From Brachionus koreanus (taxonomy: Eukaryota; Rotifera; Eurotatoria; Ploima; Brachionidae): a stretch of 64,000 bases of DNA. Below, piece after piece: positions 34,301-47,585 of this stretch; position 1 is the stretch's first letter; every line of letters starts with the position of its first letter. The notes under the pieces are model-generated. The model was not told the DNA's origin, did not search any database, and saw only the letters and a list, made by a program, of their open reading frames with translations. The translations under genes and the position numbers were made by a program. The DNA is taken from NCBI GenBank assembly GCA_016987375.1, contig PJRA01000453.1:403638-467637 (forward strand). The letters run 5' to 3'.

Positions 34301-36174
34301 GAACTAATTAAAAGCCTTCAGAAAAAAAGTTATAAGCTTTTTTAGTATTAATTTTTGTTCAATTTTTCTATTTTGTACTAAATTTCACAAAGCCATTTTA
34401 AACTTTTACTCAATAAAACGTTTAACCCCTCCACTATTTCGAATGTAAAAGATCCTTCTCAAAAACTTTCATTTAAAAAAGGTTTATCTATTTTTTAAGT
34501 AGAAAATCTAATGCTGAAGCATATTCTAAAGATAAACATTCAATTGTAAAATAAATTCTTTATGTCTGTATTAATTTTATCATTGCAGAATTATGCACAA
34601 TACTTGTCTAAGGGTTTAACATGTTATGCTTAACATGAAACAAAAAAAAATTCTTAAAAAATTAAAAAAACAATTATTGAGGCTAAAAATTTTGATTTAA
34701 ATTATATTAAAACAATGAATTAGAAAAATATTTTGTGTTGATCTGATTATTTTTTTTCAAATTAAAAAAAAAAAAATTCTTTGGAATTTTAATCACTTTT
34801 TTAAAATTGAAAATTATCTTTTTATTAACGAACCTATTTATTATATTAAAATTGATTATAAGCTTTACAAGTTTGGGTATTTTAAATATTTTAAAGCAAA
34901 TAACGTTATTGTTTATTTGAGTCATTCAATGGAAAATTTAATATATTTAATTGATCATTATTCTAAATTTAAAGAAAGTAAATGATGACAGATGATTAAA
35001 ATAATTATATTTTCCACTAAAAGTAAACACTCATTTTAACAAATTATAAAAATCAAATAAATTAATAAATATTCAATAGAATATTTTTGAAAATTTCTAA
35101 TTACTATAAAAATATATAAATTCATTTTTGGAATATTTTAAGTAAAAATTTTTTCAATCTATTTTATTTATTTTTTTCTCAATTTTAGAAGGAGTTGGTA
35201 GCAATGGTCAAAATTTTCAAAATTTGGCAAGTCTACTCCAGTTATCCCAAAAACCAGGCGTGTCATCAACCCCTAGCTCAAATCAGAGCAGTTCTGCTGC
35301 AAACAGCTTGAACAATAGTCAGGCATCACTGTTGCCAAATCCATCTAATTCAAACGCATCTTTAATTAACTCGAGCTTCAATCAACCGCTGACCAGCAAT
35401 AACAACAATAACTTTGGACTTGGAAATTTCAATTTTCCTCAATTAGCTCAGATTAGAACATCATCGACATCTAACCTAAGCGCCAGTACCAATTCAAATA
35501 GCAATAGCTTATTTTTGCCAAGCTCGCCGAACAATCTAATAAGCTTTCCGAACCCGCCAAGCTCTTTGAATAGCTTCAAATCTAGTGGGCCATCCAGCTC
35601 GACTAGCGCTTCGGCATCGTCAAGCTCTACTTCGACAAACTTGGTCAACAATTTATCCAAAAACTTCAACAATTTAACTATCAATAGTCAATTAAATTCT
35701 AATCAGACAAACTTTAATCATCCGAGTCCGAACAATAGCATAAACCAATTTTTTAATTTCAACCCGAGCCAAGTACAACAACAGTCTAAATTCGGCATTA
35801 TGCAAAATCGCACTGGCACCAATTCAAACTCTTCACCTAATTCTGCCAGCTACAAGCAACAAGAGGGTCCAGACGGATGCAATTTGTTTATTTATCATCT
35901 ACCAAGCGAGTTCGGTGATTTGGACTTGGCCAAAACATTTGCCCCATTTGGCCAAGTTCTATCAGCCAAAGTTTTCATTGATAAAAACACCAATTTAAGT
36001 AAATGTTTCGGATTTGTGAGCTATGACAACACAATTTCAGCCAACAAAGCGATCCAGGCAATGAATGGATACCAAATTGGCATTAAGCGTCTTAAAGTTC
36101 AGCTTAAAAAGTCCAAAATTACAAACAATTTGCCAACTAGCAATCCAAACCCGTCAAGCATCATTGACTATTAA
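31301..36174 (+). CDS. CELF: CELF/Bruno-like RNA-binding protein, 4 exons
   Basis: CELF (CUG-BP/ETR-3-like) proteins bind GU-rich RNA and control alternative splicing, mRNA decay and translation. Exons are 31301-31750, 31804-31852, 32599-33339 and 35189-36174, in phase, giving 741 aa. RRM1 (about 82-165) has RNP2 MFVGQIP and RNP1 KGCCFVTF. The short second exon encodes the conserved [11 protein letters not shown] linker. RRM2 (about 170-250) has LFIGMI and RGCAFVTY and ends [15 protein letters not shown]3 (about 643-720) has [11 protein letters not shown] and KCFGFVSY and ends KRLKVQLKK. The order of two RRMs, a long linker and a third RRM is diagnostic. The linker (about 255-640) is very rich in Asn, Ser and Gln, making the protein much longer than human CELF1 (about 490 aa). 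Intron 3 (1.85 kb) contains a MITE with a sequencing gap. The ATG follows stops in frame, but an upstream 5' exon cannot be excluded. Confidence 0.93.
34125..34395. repeat. MITE with assembly gap at its centre
   Basis: Left end ggttttgtgaaatttagtac and right end gtactaaatttcacaaagcc are inverted repeats of the same family as 2147-2497 and 52793-53082. Internal matching pieces (tgcaacattcaaagttgca before the gap, gttgcaatttgttgcac after it) continue the palindrome. The 28 unknown bases (34244-34271) sit near the hairpin centre, where assemblies commonly fail. The element lies in intron 3 of the CELF gene. Confidence 0.7.
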
Positions 36175-37621
36175 ACAATGAATTTTGTGTACATACCAAC
36201 ATGATTTCTCAAACAAAAAAACTTTATTTATATCCTTTATTAAAAACATCCTTGTCATTAAAAAAAGGTTGATTTTTTTTTCTATTTTCTATTTTCGCTT
36301 AGTATTGACTATTTGTTTGAAGAGCTTTTGGTGCCATTTTTTTCAATATTTATTCATTTCTAGTAAAAACTGATAAATTACTTGATAGCTTAAATTTGAA
36401 AAAAATTTTTCATCATTTGTTCTCTTTTACCGCTTATGACAATTAAATGTAATTTAAAAATTAAAAAAATTTAGTTTGTTTCGTTCAATCTTGGTTTTTC
36501 ATATCAATTTGCATAACCTTCAATTTTAATCAACGGCTAACATAAGTATCCCGAGTGTGATTTTTCATAAAAAAATGGCTTGACTCATTTTTCTACTTAA
36601 ATTATTTTTTTGTTCGATTTATTATTTTTTTCTTGTTAAACACAGAGCACTAAGAGTATATTTAAAAATTAATGTATTTTTTCTTTTAAGCTTGTTTATT
36701 TTTTATACAAATAGGAAAATGTTTCTATATCTACTTATTTTTCGTTTAGTTTCAATTTAAATCTCAAACAATCGAAAGTTTATTTTTATAAATTTGTTAA
36801 ATTAAAATATAAGTTATTTTTAAGAGTGAGTTTACATAGGTCCTTAAGAAAAAGATGGTCAGCTACTTCTGTAATAGAACATAGCTGTTTAGTTTTTTAG
36901 ATGGACTTTAGTTGTTTTGAATTTTGAATAATCGTGGATATCTTTTATTTAAATTTGTTGTTTTTTCTTCACCATTTATTGCAATTAGTTTCGGAAAAAC
37001 CGAAACTCAAAAAAGACGAATTTCTTATATTTCGATCTTTTACTTTATTTTTTATTTTTTAAATTTTGTGCTTTTTTTTTTCGGTTATGAACTTGATTTT
37101 TAATAGTGTTTTACCTAGCTTATACTTTTTGTTTTTCATTATTTGTGTTAAAAATTTATCCTTTTTCTAATTTTACCATTAATTGAATATATATTTTTAA
37201 ATTTAATAAAAAATTATTATCGACTACATTTTTAATTTTTAATTTCATTTAAAATATAAATTAGAATAATAAAATTTTTGATACCAAAAAAAATTTTTTG
37301 AAGACATTTTTTAAAACATCGATTTAGCACAAGCTGAATTTTTGTAAAAATTTGAATATTTTGTTAAAATCACAATTTAAATTTTAAATTTTAACCAAAT
37401 CAATGGGTATTTAACATATTTGCACCAATATCAAATGACTAATAAATACAGTGTTTATTTTTTTTCTGTTTCTCTTGTTTAGCACCCCTTAAAACAAAAT
37501 TTATTTGACTCTATTTTCTGTAAAAATCAAATAAATACATACATTACATTAAAAATTATTTAAAGTCAAAATTAATTTTTGCGTCCGAATCAAATTGAAT
37601 CAGAAATTCTTACAAAGAAAA
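36175..37621. other. CELF 3' untranslated region and cathepsin D promoter region
   Basis: No coding sequence. The T-rich stretch after the CELF stop (36175 to about 37250) looks like a long 3' untranslated region, as is usual for CELF genes, with several AATAAA-like sites that I cannot rank. The last few hundred bases must contain the promoter of the cathepsin D gene. Confidence 0.5.
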
Positions 37622-39223
<1,602 letters not shown>

Positions 39224-41143
39224 GAAATGCTTTGATTATTTTTAATTCGTAACAACTCTTTTTATTTTATTTGTAAACTATTTACTGGCTAATAATAAAA
39301 TATTGATTATTAAAACAGTTTGATTTTTTAAAATTGTTTCAAATAATATTATTATACCAGAAAAAAATAAGATTATTAGAAATTCTTTTAGTAGCATAAT
39401 CAAATTTTTGTCCTAGTCAAACTAATGTAATTTAAATTATTTAATAATTAAAGAGAACTAAAAAAAGTTGCATTATTTATTTGAATATATTTTATTTTAG
39501 TTAATAAAATTTACTTTAAAAAGAATTTATTTGAACCAATTTTGACTTAAATTTTGAAAGAAAATTTTATTTTTATTTATTAAAAATATTTTGATCAATT
39601 TAAAAAAAAACACCAATTTTTTGACCAAAAAAAAAATACAAATAGAACAAAAATTTTTCCTTTTATAGATAGATTAAATCAAAAAATATTTTGATCCACA
39701 GGGGTTGGAAGTTTGGCTTTAGCTAAAATAGGACTCTCCCTTTAAGCCTATTTTTCTCAGAAAAGATAATTTCAAAGCCTACATATGGGTATTTATTCGA
39801 AAGAAGTATTTTTAGAATACCCTAAAAAAATTAAAAATGGCGGCCCAACAACCCTCCAATTTTTTTACAGATTCTGAAAGGAGACTAAATTTGAACAACA
39901 GGTTTTTCTTTTTTGATTTTTACTTTTATTTTCCTAAAAAAATTGTTCAAAAATGAGGTATTTTTATAAAAAAAATTTTTAAAAATTCTATATTTTCTAA
40001 GTTTTATTTAAAAATTTTATACTTTTTAATCTTATGCACCGGCTAACTAAATGCGAGTCCGTAAGGGCAACGTTTGACGCCAGCTTGCTGACTGGATATA
40101 AATAGAAAAATCTAAATTAGTGAGATTGATTAATATCATATGTTGAAAATCTCATTAAAAGACTAAATTAATGGAAAAAATCGTAAAAGAGCGTCAGCAA
40201 GGGCGAAGCCGCTAGAAACTGTATAAAATCTTTTAGATTTTAGTAAAAAAATCAGAAGGAGAGAGTCAGTTGAAGCTAGTCTTATATAGATAAAATAAAA
40301 TGAAATGTTTTGACTTTCTTTTGAATGGCCTGAAAAATAGTTTCTGAGTATTTGACGATAATCAGCCCCATTTTTATTTCCAGTTTCTGACCTCCAAAAT
40401 ATTTTAATTAATTACTTATAAAACTGCTTCACTTCAAAATCATCGACATCATTAGAAAAAAATGATAAAATGACGTAATTTGCTTTCCTTCAAATAAATC
40501 ATAAATTTAAAATTGAAAAACTCAGCAAACCTCCTCTTTCATCTTCAATTACCTCAGCTATATTTGAACCTCTATATATAGTTGGTCAAAATTTTTTTCT
40601 GAGTATTTTTTTTTAGAAAAGATAAACTGGAAATGCATCAGATTATTGAATATTCTAAAATCATGAATATTGAATTTCATTTTTTTAAAAATAAATCCTT
40701 TTGCTAATTGGGTTTTTTTATTCAAAATATTGCCAAAAAATATCAAAGAGAATAAAAAACTTGCCATACTAAGAAAGAATTTTTCTTTTTAAATTTCAAC
40801 GATAATCAACTGACAAGAGTCCCTTCAGTTTAATACTTGATTAACACTTCTTTTATTTAATTATTTACAAAAAAGTTTAGCATGTTAAACAGAATAGTTG
40901 AAAATAGTTTAAAATAATTAAAAAAAAATCTTGAAATATTTTTCAGCATTTACTGCGTAATTGTGGATGATAAATGACTGTAAAATTTAAAACAGATAGT
41001 TTATTTGTTTTTAAATTAAAAAATTTTAAATTAAATTATTAATCAATAACAAATTTTCTCAAACTTTTTTATTTAGAAATAGATTTAAAATATATATTAA
41101 TAATACATATATAAAAATTCGAATTATAATTTAAAAAAATGTA
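39224..41143. other. intergenic region between CTSD and FAF1
   Basis: The two genes converge here, so both 3' untranslated regions lie at the edges. No gene is visible. A patch at 40030-40215 is richer in G+C than its surroundings and carries a weak inverted pair (cttgctgac near 40082 and gtcagcaag near 40194). It looks like a small repeat element but has no protein-coding content I can read. Confidence 0.5.
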
Positions 41144-43294
41144 TTAGATTCTTTCTTCAAGGGTCAATGTTTCTTGCGGATACAGCTTAAGCTCTTGTAT
41201 TGTTTTATCATAGCTTTCAATTGTCAAGTCTTTTCTTGGCCAAGTGGATAACAATTTAAATTGCTCGGTAAAAAATCCCTGTCCAGTAATAAAATCGATT
41301 AGTGATTGAAGTTTATTGCTGATGAAAAATTTTCGTTGCACAAATTCTCCATCAGGAAGACGAAATCGTATTCTAGTTATTTGACTAGTTGGCACATTGT
41401 CATCTGGCTCTTGGGGCAACTTTTCCAAAGCAATTTTTTTTCTATTTAATTTTTCTTCTTGCTTCATTCGTTCTTTCTGGGCCTCAGCCTCAGCTTCTCG
41501 TTTCTCTTTTTCCTCTTGTTCTAATTGTCTCTGACGCTTTGCCTTGTCCGCTTCCAAACTCTCTTGATAAGCGGCATCTTGTTCCCGTTTGATTTTCTCT
41601 CTTTCGTCTCGGGTCTGCTCGTCCCGTTCATCACTAATCCTCTGCATTTCAAACATTTCATAGGCTTGCATTAGCCTATTCATCATTTGATCGTTAGTCG
41701 AGTCGCCTTGAATGATAGCTGCTACTTCGTTGCTTCCCCTCACTCTGGTCACTACCAAAAATACGGGAAGTTTATCCTTCAAGGAACGTAAACTATTCTT
41801 AAACACGCTTCCCAAGAATCTGGAGCATTTTTCATTAAAACAGTCCTCGAATTTCCTATTAGTCAAATCCCATGGCCACACTACAAAATTAGAACATAGA
41901 AAATTGACTACATTTTCATCACAAAGAGCCTTTGAGCAGAATATATTGTGAAAAATAGTCTTATCGCTGTGTAAATAAATTCCAAGCAACTTTCGTTCCC
42001 TGGCCGGACACAACAGTGCGTCTTGTATGGCGTCCTCAAGTCGACCGATAAAAAAAAGAGGCGTCAATGGTCCATAGCGGTTTGAAAATTCCTCACTAAA
42101 ACTATTTGTACACTGAAACTCATCGCTTGGGTCCATATCACTTGAAATTAGAGGCTTTGGTCTCTTAATTGTTGATTCTTCATTTAAAATATTTTCCTCC
42201 ATTTCTTCTGCTATGTCTTCATCAAACTCATCATTTTCGTCTTGTATGTCCATTTGCTCCACTGATTGTTTTATATCTGGCTTGGTAATTGTCAACAAAT
42301 CGCTAAGAATGTTTTCTTCATAGTCTCTCAAAGTGACAACAAAGCCCATTCTTATAATCTCATCACTCGGAGTTCTTTTCGAGTCTTTATTTGTCAATTG
42401 ATCCAGATTTTTTTTAATCTGTGCAAGACTTGTTTGATCTTCAACAAGTGAATTAATAGAAAGTTCAAAAATTTTTTCATTTTCGAGAAAATTTTGAAAC
42501 GAGTCCAAACTATTGCAATTTTTTAAATCATCATCCAAATTTGAATCATCCTTAAAATAGAACCATTCTTGATTATTGGTGATGGTGTTGGTCAATTTTG
42601 ATAGAGATCGACGTATTTCAATAAAACAAGTGTTCGGTTCGAATTTAATTTTGTAAACTCTGTCTGATATTGATTGAACAGTGTTTTCAATACTAAAATT
42701 AGCTGATTGATTAATAATTTTTACTTGACCAGATGGATGGATTAGTTTTATATTAAGCTCATAGGTTTTCGAGTCATAGCCGTTTAGATAGTTGGATGAA
42801 GAGGGCATTTGAGCTTCCTTAGACATGTTGGTAACATGGAGAGTGATTTCTCCGGGCAAATAAAGATCACTTAGCTTCATGGAGTCAATAACCACAATTG
42901 ACTTGTTCGGCCATCCGCTCAAGTTCTGATATTCGACTGGCACTTGTATTTCTTCACTAATTAATTTTTTCATTGTGGCTACTGTTTCATTTTCAGGTAT
43001 GTGCAGTTCATATATTTTGTCAAAATATTCGATGTTGAATTTAATAAGACGCTTGGGATCTGGCTTGGACGCTATGAGTTCCGGTTTTTCAAAGATATCT
43101 TGGGACGGCAGTGGATAGGACAGCAGAGTTTCGCTTGTCGTTAGAGTCGAACTGTTGAAGTATGATTGAACTGCTTGGTCAATATCCCAGTTGGTCGACT
43201 CCAAAATTGCCTGACATTGATCAAAATCGTCTAAGTGAGTTATCTCTTGAAAAAGGGCCAGCTTTTGATCCTTTTCATCACATTCTCCGTTCAT
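41144..43294 (-). CDS. FAF1: FAF1 (FAS-associated factor 1, UBX-domain p97 adaptor)
   Basis: FAF1 links ubiquitinated proteins to the AAA-ATPase p97/VCP for degradation and also acts in apoptosis and NF-kB signalling in vertebrates. One 716-aa open frame carries all the family domains in order. They are a UBA domain (about 12-47: LALFQEITHLDDFDQCQAIL), two ubiquitin-like domains (about 82-155 and 175-290), an acidic linker (DIQDENDEFDEDIAEEMEEN), the UAS thioredoxin-like domain (about 395-530: RYGPLTPLFFIGRLEDAIQD then NFVVWPWDLTN), a long charged coiled coil (about 545-625) and a C-terminal UBX domain (about 635-716: TRIRFRLPDGEFVQRKF, then LLSTWPRKDL). Human FAF1 has 650 aa. The gene is intronless, whereas the vertebrate gene has many introns. 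It diverges from the RASGEF1 gene, 936 bp away. Confidence 0.95.
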   Translation of the reverse strand: MNGECDEKDQKLALFQEITHLDDFDQCQAILESTNWDIDQAVQSYFNSSTLTTSETLLSYPLPSQDIFEKPELIASKPDPKRLIKFNIEYFDKIYELHIPENETVATMKKLISEEIQVPVEYQNLSGWPNKSIVVIDSMKLSDLYLPGEITLHVTNMSKEAQMPSSSNYLNGYDSKTYELNIKLIHPSGQVKIINQSANFSIENTVQSISDRVYKIKFEPNTCFIEIRRSLSKLTNTITNNQEWFYFKDDSNLDDDLKNCNSLDSFQNFLENEKIFELSINSLVEDQTSLAQIKKNLDQLTNKDSKRTPSDEIIRMGFVVTLRDYEENILSDLLTITKPDIKQSVEQMDIQDENDEFDEDIAEEMEENILNEESTIKRPKPLISSDMDPSDEFQCTNSFSEEFSNRYGPLTPLFFIGRLEDAIQDALLCPARERKLLGIYLHSDKTIFHNIFCSKALCDENVVNFLCSNFVVWPWDLTNRKFEDCFNEKCSRFLGSVFKNSLRSLKDKLPVFLVVTRVRGSNEVAAIIQGDSTNDQMMNRLMQAYEMFEMQRISDERDEQTRDEREKIKREQDAAYQESLEADKAKRQRQLEQEEKEKREAEAEAQKERMKQEEKLNRKKIALEKLPQEPDDNVPTSQITRIRFRLPDGEFVQRKFFISNKLQSLIDFITGQGFFTEQFKLLSTWPRKDLTIESYDKTIQELKLYPQETLTLEERI

Positions 43295-44230
43295 TTTTTA
43301 ATTTTTTGTTTAATTATAATGCAAAATTGAATAGGAACTGCGTACACTTGGAGATATTTATATTAAAAATGTTAAATAACTTAGTTTTGATCTTGGCTTA
43401 AAATTTATTTTATATTGAGAAATAAAAATAAAAAAAAAAAAAAAAATTTTTTAAAAAATCTAATTTTAGGGAAAAAAAAGTATTGATTAATTTTGACTGA
43501 TTGAGAAAAAAATTATATGTCAAACTATAGCAACAAAATCGCGCTTTAATTTTGTTTTAAAAAAAAAATAAAAAGTATTTTGCAGCGCAAATAGATGAGT
43601 ATTAAATTACGAATCTATGCATTTACGTGATTAATGCAAATCAATTTTTTTGGCAGTTTTTTTCTTCAAAATTTAATGCAAACTTAAAAAGGTGCATATG
43701 TGTTTACTTTTTTTTTTTAATTTTAAATCAAACTTGTCCTAAATTGTCAGGGAATTTTTTTCAAAACATTTTACAAACTTAATTAATTAATCTAAAAAAA
43801 AAGAAAATTTTATGTCTGAGTTTATTTTTAAAACTAAATATAAATGATAAATGGGTTATGCAATTATAAACTGGTGATTCGGTCAAGCTAGAACTTGTTC
43901 TATTTTGAACAAAAACAATATTTAATTATAGAAAGAATAGTTTTGCTTAAACAAGCAATTCCGTTTAGGCTTGAGTGAAATTTTCTTTTCCATGTATACA
44001 AAAAACAATTTTTTAAATACCAAATTGGCAAATCTGGATAAATTTCCTGGAAGAATGAATAACAAATTTTAGGCATAATATTTACGCTCGATTGAAATCA
44101 GAAAATATTTCATTTTAATGCAGAAAACAAAAAAATTATTATTTCTTAATATTTGCTATTTTTCTAAAAGATAAATTATAATCATTATTTTTTAAATTTA
44201 ATTTTATTTAGGCAAAATTCATTTGTAAAT
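43295..44230. other. shared upstream region of FAF1 and RASGEF1
   Basis: 936 bp between two divergent start codons. It must hold both promoters and could act bidirectionally. I see A/T-rich sequence and no clear core promoter elements. An upstream non-coding exon of the RASGEF1 gene could lie here, since its first coding exon is only 18 bp. Confidence 0.5.
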
Positions 44231-46190
44231 ATGGAAGAAAATAAAGATGTAAATTTTTTGATAAAATTAATTCTATCGATTTTTTTCTTTATTTTTCTAA
44301 AAAAAAGATAAATGAAAAACCAGCCACTTTTGACCATCTTATTGTCCTATTGATGAGCTCGGACCTGGTTCTTTTTGACGTAAAGAAAATTTTTTTCTCA
44401 ACCAAATTGAACTAATGAATAAAAATTTAGAAATCGTTTGTATTCAGCTTTTTTTTGTCATCTCGAGTTTTCATGAGTCCTAATCAGCTTCTGAAAAAAA
44501 TTCTAGAAAAAACATTCTACTTTTTAGTTCACCATAAAAAAATGACCCAAGTATTTTTAAAATAAAATACAAAAATTTTTTTTTCTAGTTCAGAAATTAA
44601 GTCTGTAATTAAAAAATGCGTCAGCCGATTTATTTACATTCTGAATCAATGGTCTCAAGATTTTCCATCTGATTTCCGTGATGTTGATGTTATTTGCACC
44701 CTAAAGTCCACTAAAGAAAATTTAATTTCTATTGATGAAAGCTTTGCCGATGATTTTGAAAAACTCATTTCTCAAATAGCTAAACAAGTAATTAAAATTA
44801 ATTAATTAAATGGACTACAACTTGTGTTTGTTTTGCCAAGATATCAGACATTGAATCATATGAAAAAAATTTGATTATCATTCACCATGAATCGGTTAAA
44901 AAACTAGACAAAAAATTATCTAATGTATTTAAAATAAATTTCAAATATTTTTTATTAATTAAATAATTATTAAAGTTTAATATTTTGAATATATGCGATG
45001 ATCCATCCGTACTAGCTAAGCAGTTTTCTTACATAGATCTGGAACGGATTAGAAACATTGGCGCTGATGAATATTTGAATTTTTATATGAATAATCAATC
45101 AAGACAAGCACCATTGAATACTGTGCAAGAAGAAATTTCAGATATTTGCAGGAAAAACTTTCGTGTCTATTTAAATGAATTAAGACAAGCTTGCGAAAAT
45201 GAAGTGTTGATTGAAAAAACAAAATACACAGATTATTCATTTAAACGCACATCCAATTTGCTTGCCTATATTGAATGGTTCAATCGACTTAGTTGGCTAG
45301 TATGCTCAGAAATAGTTAAAATTTTAGACGAGTACCAACGGGTTAAAATGGTTGAGTTGTTTGTTGACACAGCTCTATATTGTTACAAAATTGGAAACTA
45401 TAACTGCGTCATGGCTACAATAGGTTAAATTAAAACAAAATATTAGAATTGTTAATTTTGTTTTTTATAGCTGGACTTCAATCTTATCCAGTGACAAGAC
45501 TTAGACAAACAGTAAGATGTTGTCATCATACTTTAAAAATGTTTATTTTTACTATTTGTCCTAGTGGAATTACATTGACAAAAGTAAAATAGAAAAACTG
45601 GTCTATTTTTCAAATCCTTTAAATAACTACCGTAATTATCGTAATCTCCTTAAAAACAATAGGAATAAAAAGCCAAATAAACTTTATGTGAGGAAAAAAA
45701 ATAATTTAATAAAATAGTGAATTTATTTAGTGAGATTTTTTTGTGTTAGATACCAGCATTTTCAGTTGTAATGAAAGACTTAAATATATATTTTAACAAT
45801 TTTTCATCAAATAACAAAAAAAGTTACATTGCAATATCGGTAAATTTGATTTTTTTCGTGATAATCATGCTTAAAGAATTTATGCTTTTAGAAATTTTGG
45901 GAAATTTCCAAATACCTAATGAACAATTTCAACAAAGAGCATATCAGTAAAGTAAATTTAAATTTAAAATTTAGATGATAATTCTAATTTTTGGCTTTTA
46001 AAAGGCCAATTTTTCCAATAATAATTTCATATATAATTATTTGCTTACTGAACCTTTGCTCAGAGAAGATGGTAGTTAATTTAACTTTTTAATATTTACT
46101 AATTTTTTCAAAGCTTGCTTGTATTTATCGTTCAAATGCGAAAAACCTGTCAATGAATCCGAAGAAAATCGGCTAAGAAATTTAAAGTAA
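44231..46190 (+). CDS. RASGEF1: RasGEF1-family guanine nucleotide exchange factor, 12 exons
   Basis: A small Ras/Rap exchange factor; vertebrate RASGEF1A/B/C act on Ras and Rap2. Exons are 44231-44248, 44308-44379, 44431-44550, 44589-44787, 44841-44924, 44976-45423, 45471-45511, 45565-45687, 45750-45839, 45892-45951, 46005-46071 and 46114-46190, about 465 aa (human RASGEF1B about 473). The N-terminal RasGEF_N module includes FVFSFFLSSRVFMSPNQLL and QDFPSDFRD. The CDC25 catalytic domain runs through CDDPSVLAKQFSYIDLERI, NLLAYIEWFNRLSWLVCSEI, YPVTRLRQT and IPAFSVVMKDLNIYF. The tail NYLLTEPLLREDACLYLSF, then NRLRNLK, matches the RASGEF1 ending. At the exon 3/exon 4 junction the best donor (44551) and acceptor (44588) leave a one-base phase conflict: either an assembly indel, an unusual splice site or a mutation. 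All other junctions agree. Exon 1 (MEENKD) is the weakest call. Confidence 0.88.
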
Positions 46191-46974
46191 AATTAAATAG
46201 ATTATTATTGTTTCTTTTAATTAATTAATTTTAAATTATTTAAGTGAAAAATTATTGTCAAAAGATTAGTTTTTTTTTCTTATTTAATTTTTGGATTAGT
46301 CTTTGTTAACTAGCATCTATACAAATTTAAATTTTCTATTAATTAAGTTGTTTTTTTTTTAAAATAATTTAGAAGCCGTATTTTTAAAGAATAATTTTTA
46401 TAAAATTAAATAAATAAAATTAAAGATTTATTTAAAAATTTCTTGTGTTGGCAATTGAGTAAATGGTCATATCCATATTAGAAGAAAAATTTTGTTTTCA
46501 AACATGTAGTAGGTATCGGTTGCAATATGAATTTACTATCATTTCCGACTTTAGATTTACGTTTTGAAGGTTTGAGAGAGAAAGCATTACTCGAAAGAAA
46601 TTCAATGGGCTCAATCAATCAAAAAAATTTTCAATAGCAACTTCATCAAACCAAATTGATATCCCAATTTGACTTGAAACTCAAATAATTCAGCAAGAAT
46701 CGAATAACTTGTTAGTTATAGTAAATGAAAACTCATCTCAATTAGTTCAAAAGAAGCAGAGGACGTGTGCGAATAGCTGATTCAAAGAAATAAATAAACA
46801 AACAAATTAAATTGCCTTCTTTTATTATTTAGAAATGTCCTATTCACAAGAATGACCCGTATATTGATCATATCTAGTTCTCTGTGGTCAGGAAAATTAA
46901 AAATTGAAATTTTACAAAATATTTATTTTTTAGTTTTTTAAAAGTTTTGTAATAATTGATTTAAATTATATCTT
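46191..46974. other. intergenic A/T-rich sequence
   Basis: 784 bp with no gene I can support. It follows the RASGEF1 stop and leads into the duplicated target site of the retroelement insertion at 46975. A patch near 46500-46770 is slightly richer in G+C, but all frames are broken. Confidence 0.4.
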
Positions 46975-47307
46975 AATTTGAAAAAAAAAATTAAAACTAA
47001 ATAAAGCATTTAAATATCAATATTGGACGTTCAAGAGGANNNNNNNNNNNNNNNNNNNNNNNNNNNNNNNNNNNNNNNNNNNNNNNNNNNNNNNNNNNNN
47101 NNNNNNNNNNNNNNNNNNNNNNNNNNNNNNNNNNNNNNNNNNNNNNNNNNNNNNNNNNNNNNNNNNNNNNNNNNNTACCATAGCCATACTAAAACTAGTC
47201 TCGCTCCGCAGGTATCCTGCTGTAGCTTATCATTATTATTATTATTATTAATTTGAAAAAAAATAAAAACTAAATAAAGCATTTAAATATCAATATTGGA
47301 CGTTCAA
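46975..47307 (+). mobile_element. recent retroelement insertion with about 60-bp target-site duplication
   Basis: The stretch aatttgaaaa... to ...tattggacgttcaa at 46975-47034 is repeated almost exactly at 47250-47307. Between the copies lie five bases, a run of Ns (47040-47175), and a 3' end reading tcgctccgcaggtatcctgctgtagct followed by (att)n. A direct flanking duplication, a unique 3' end and a short ATT-repeat tail are the marks of target-primed insertion by a LINE or a SINE it mobilised. The near-identity of the two copies means a young event. The Ns hide the element body, so family and length are unknown; the gap length need not be real. Confidence 0.65.
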
Positions 47308-47585
47308 AACAAGAGAAACAAAGCATCAGCAATTTTTGTCATTAATTTTTTTTTATCTTTTAAGGTTTTTAAAAACAAACAATAAGGATTTTTGTTATGC
47401 TTATTAAGAAATAAAATTTTCAGACATTTTGTAAACATTAACTCTGAATGAATTTGTTTTGAAAAAAAATTCTAATAAATTAGAATAATTAATAATTATA
47501 ATAAATTTCTTAATAGCAATGAATGTAAAAAATATTTATTTTCAAAAAAAATAAAAACAACTTGAAAACAAGACACTAGTATAGA

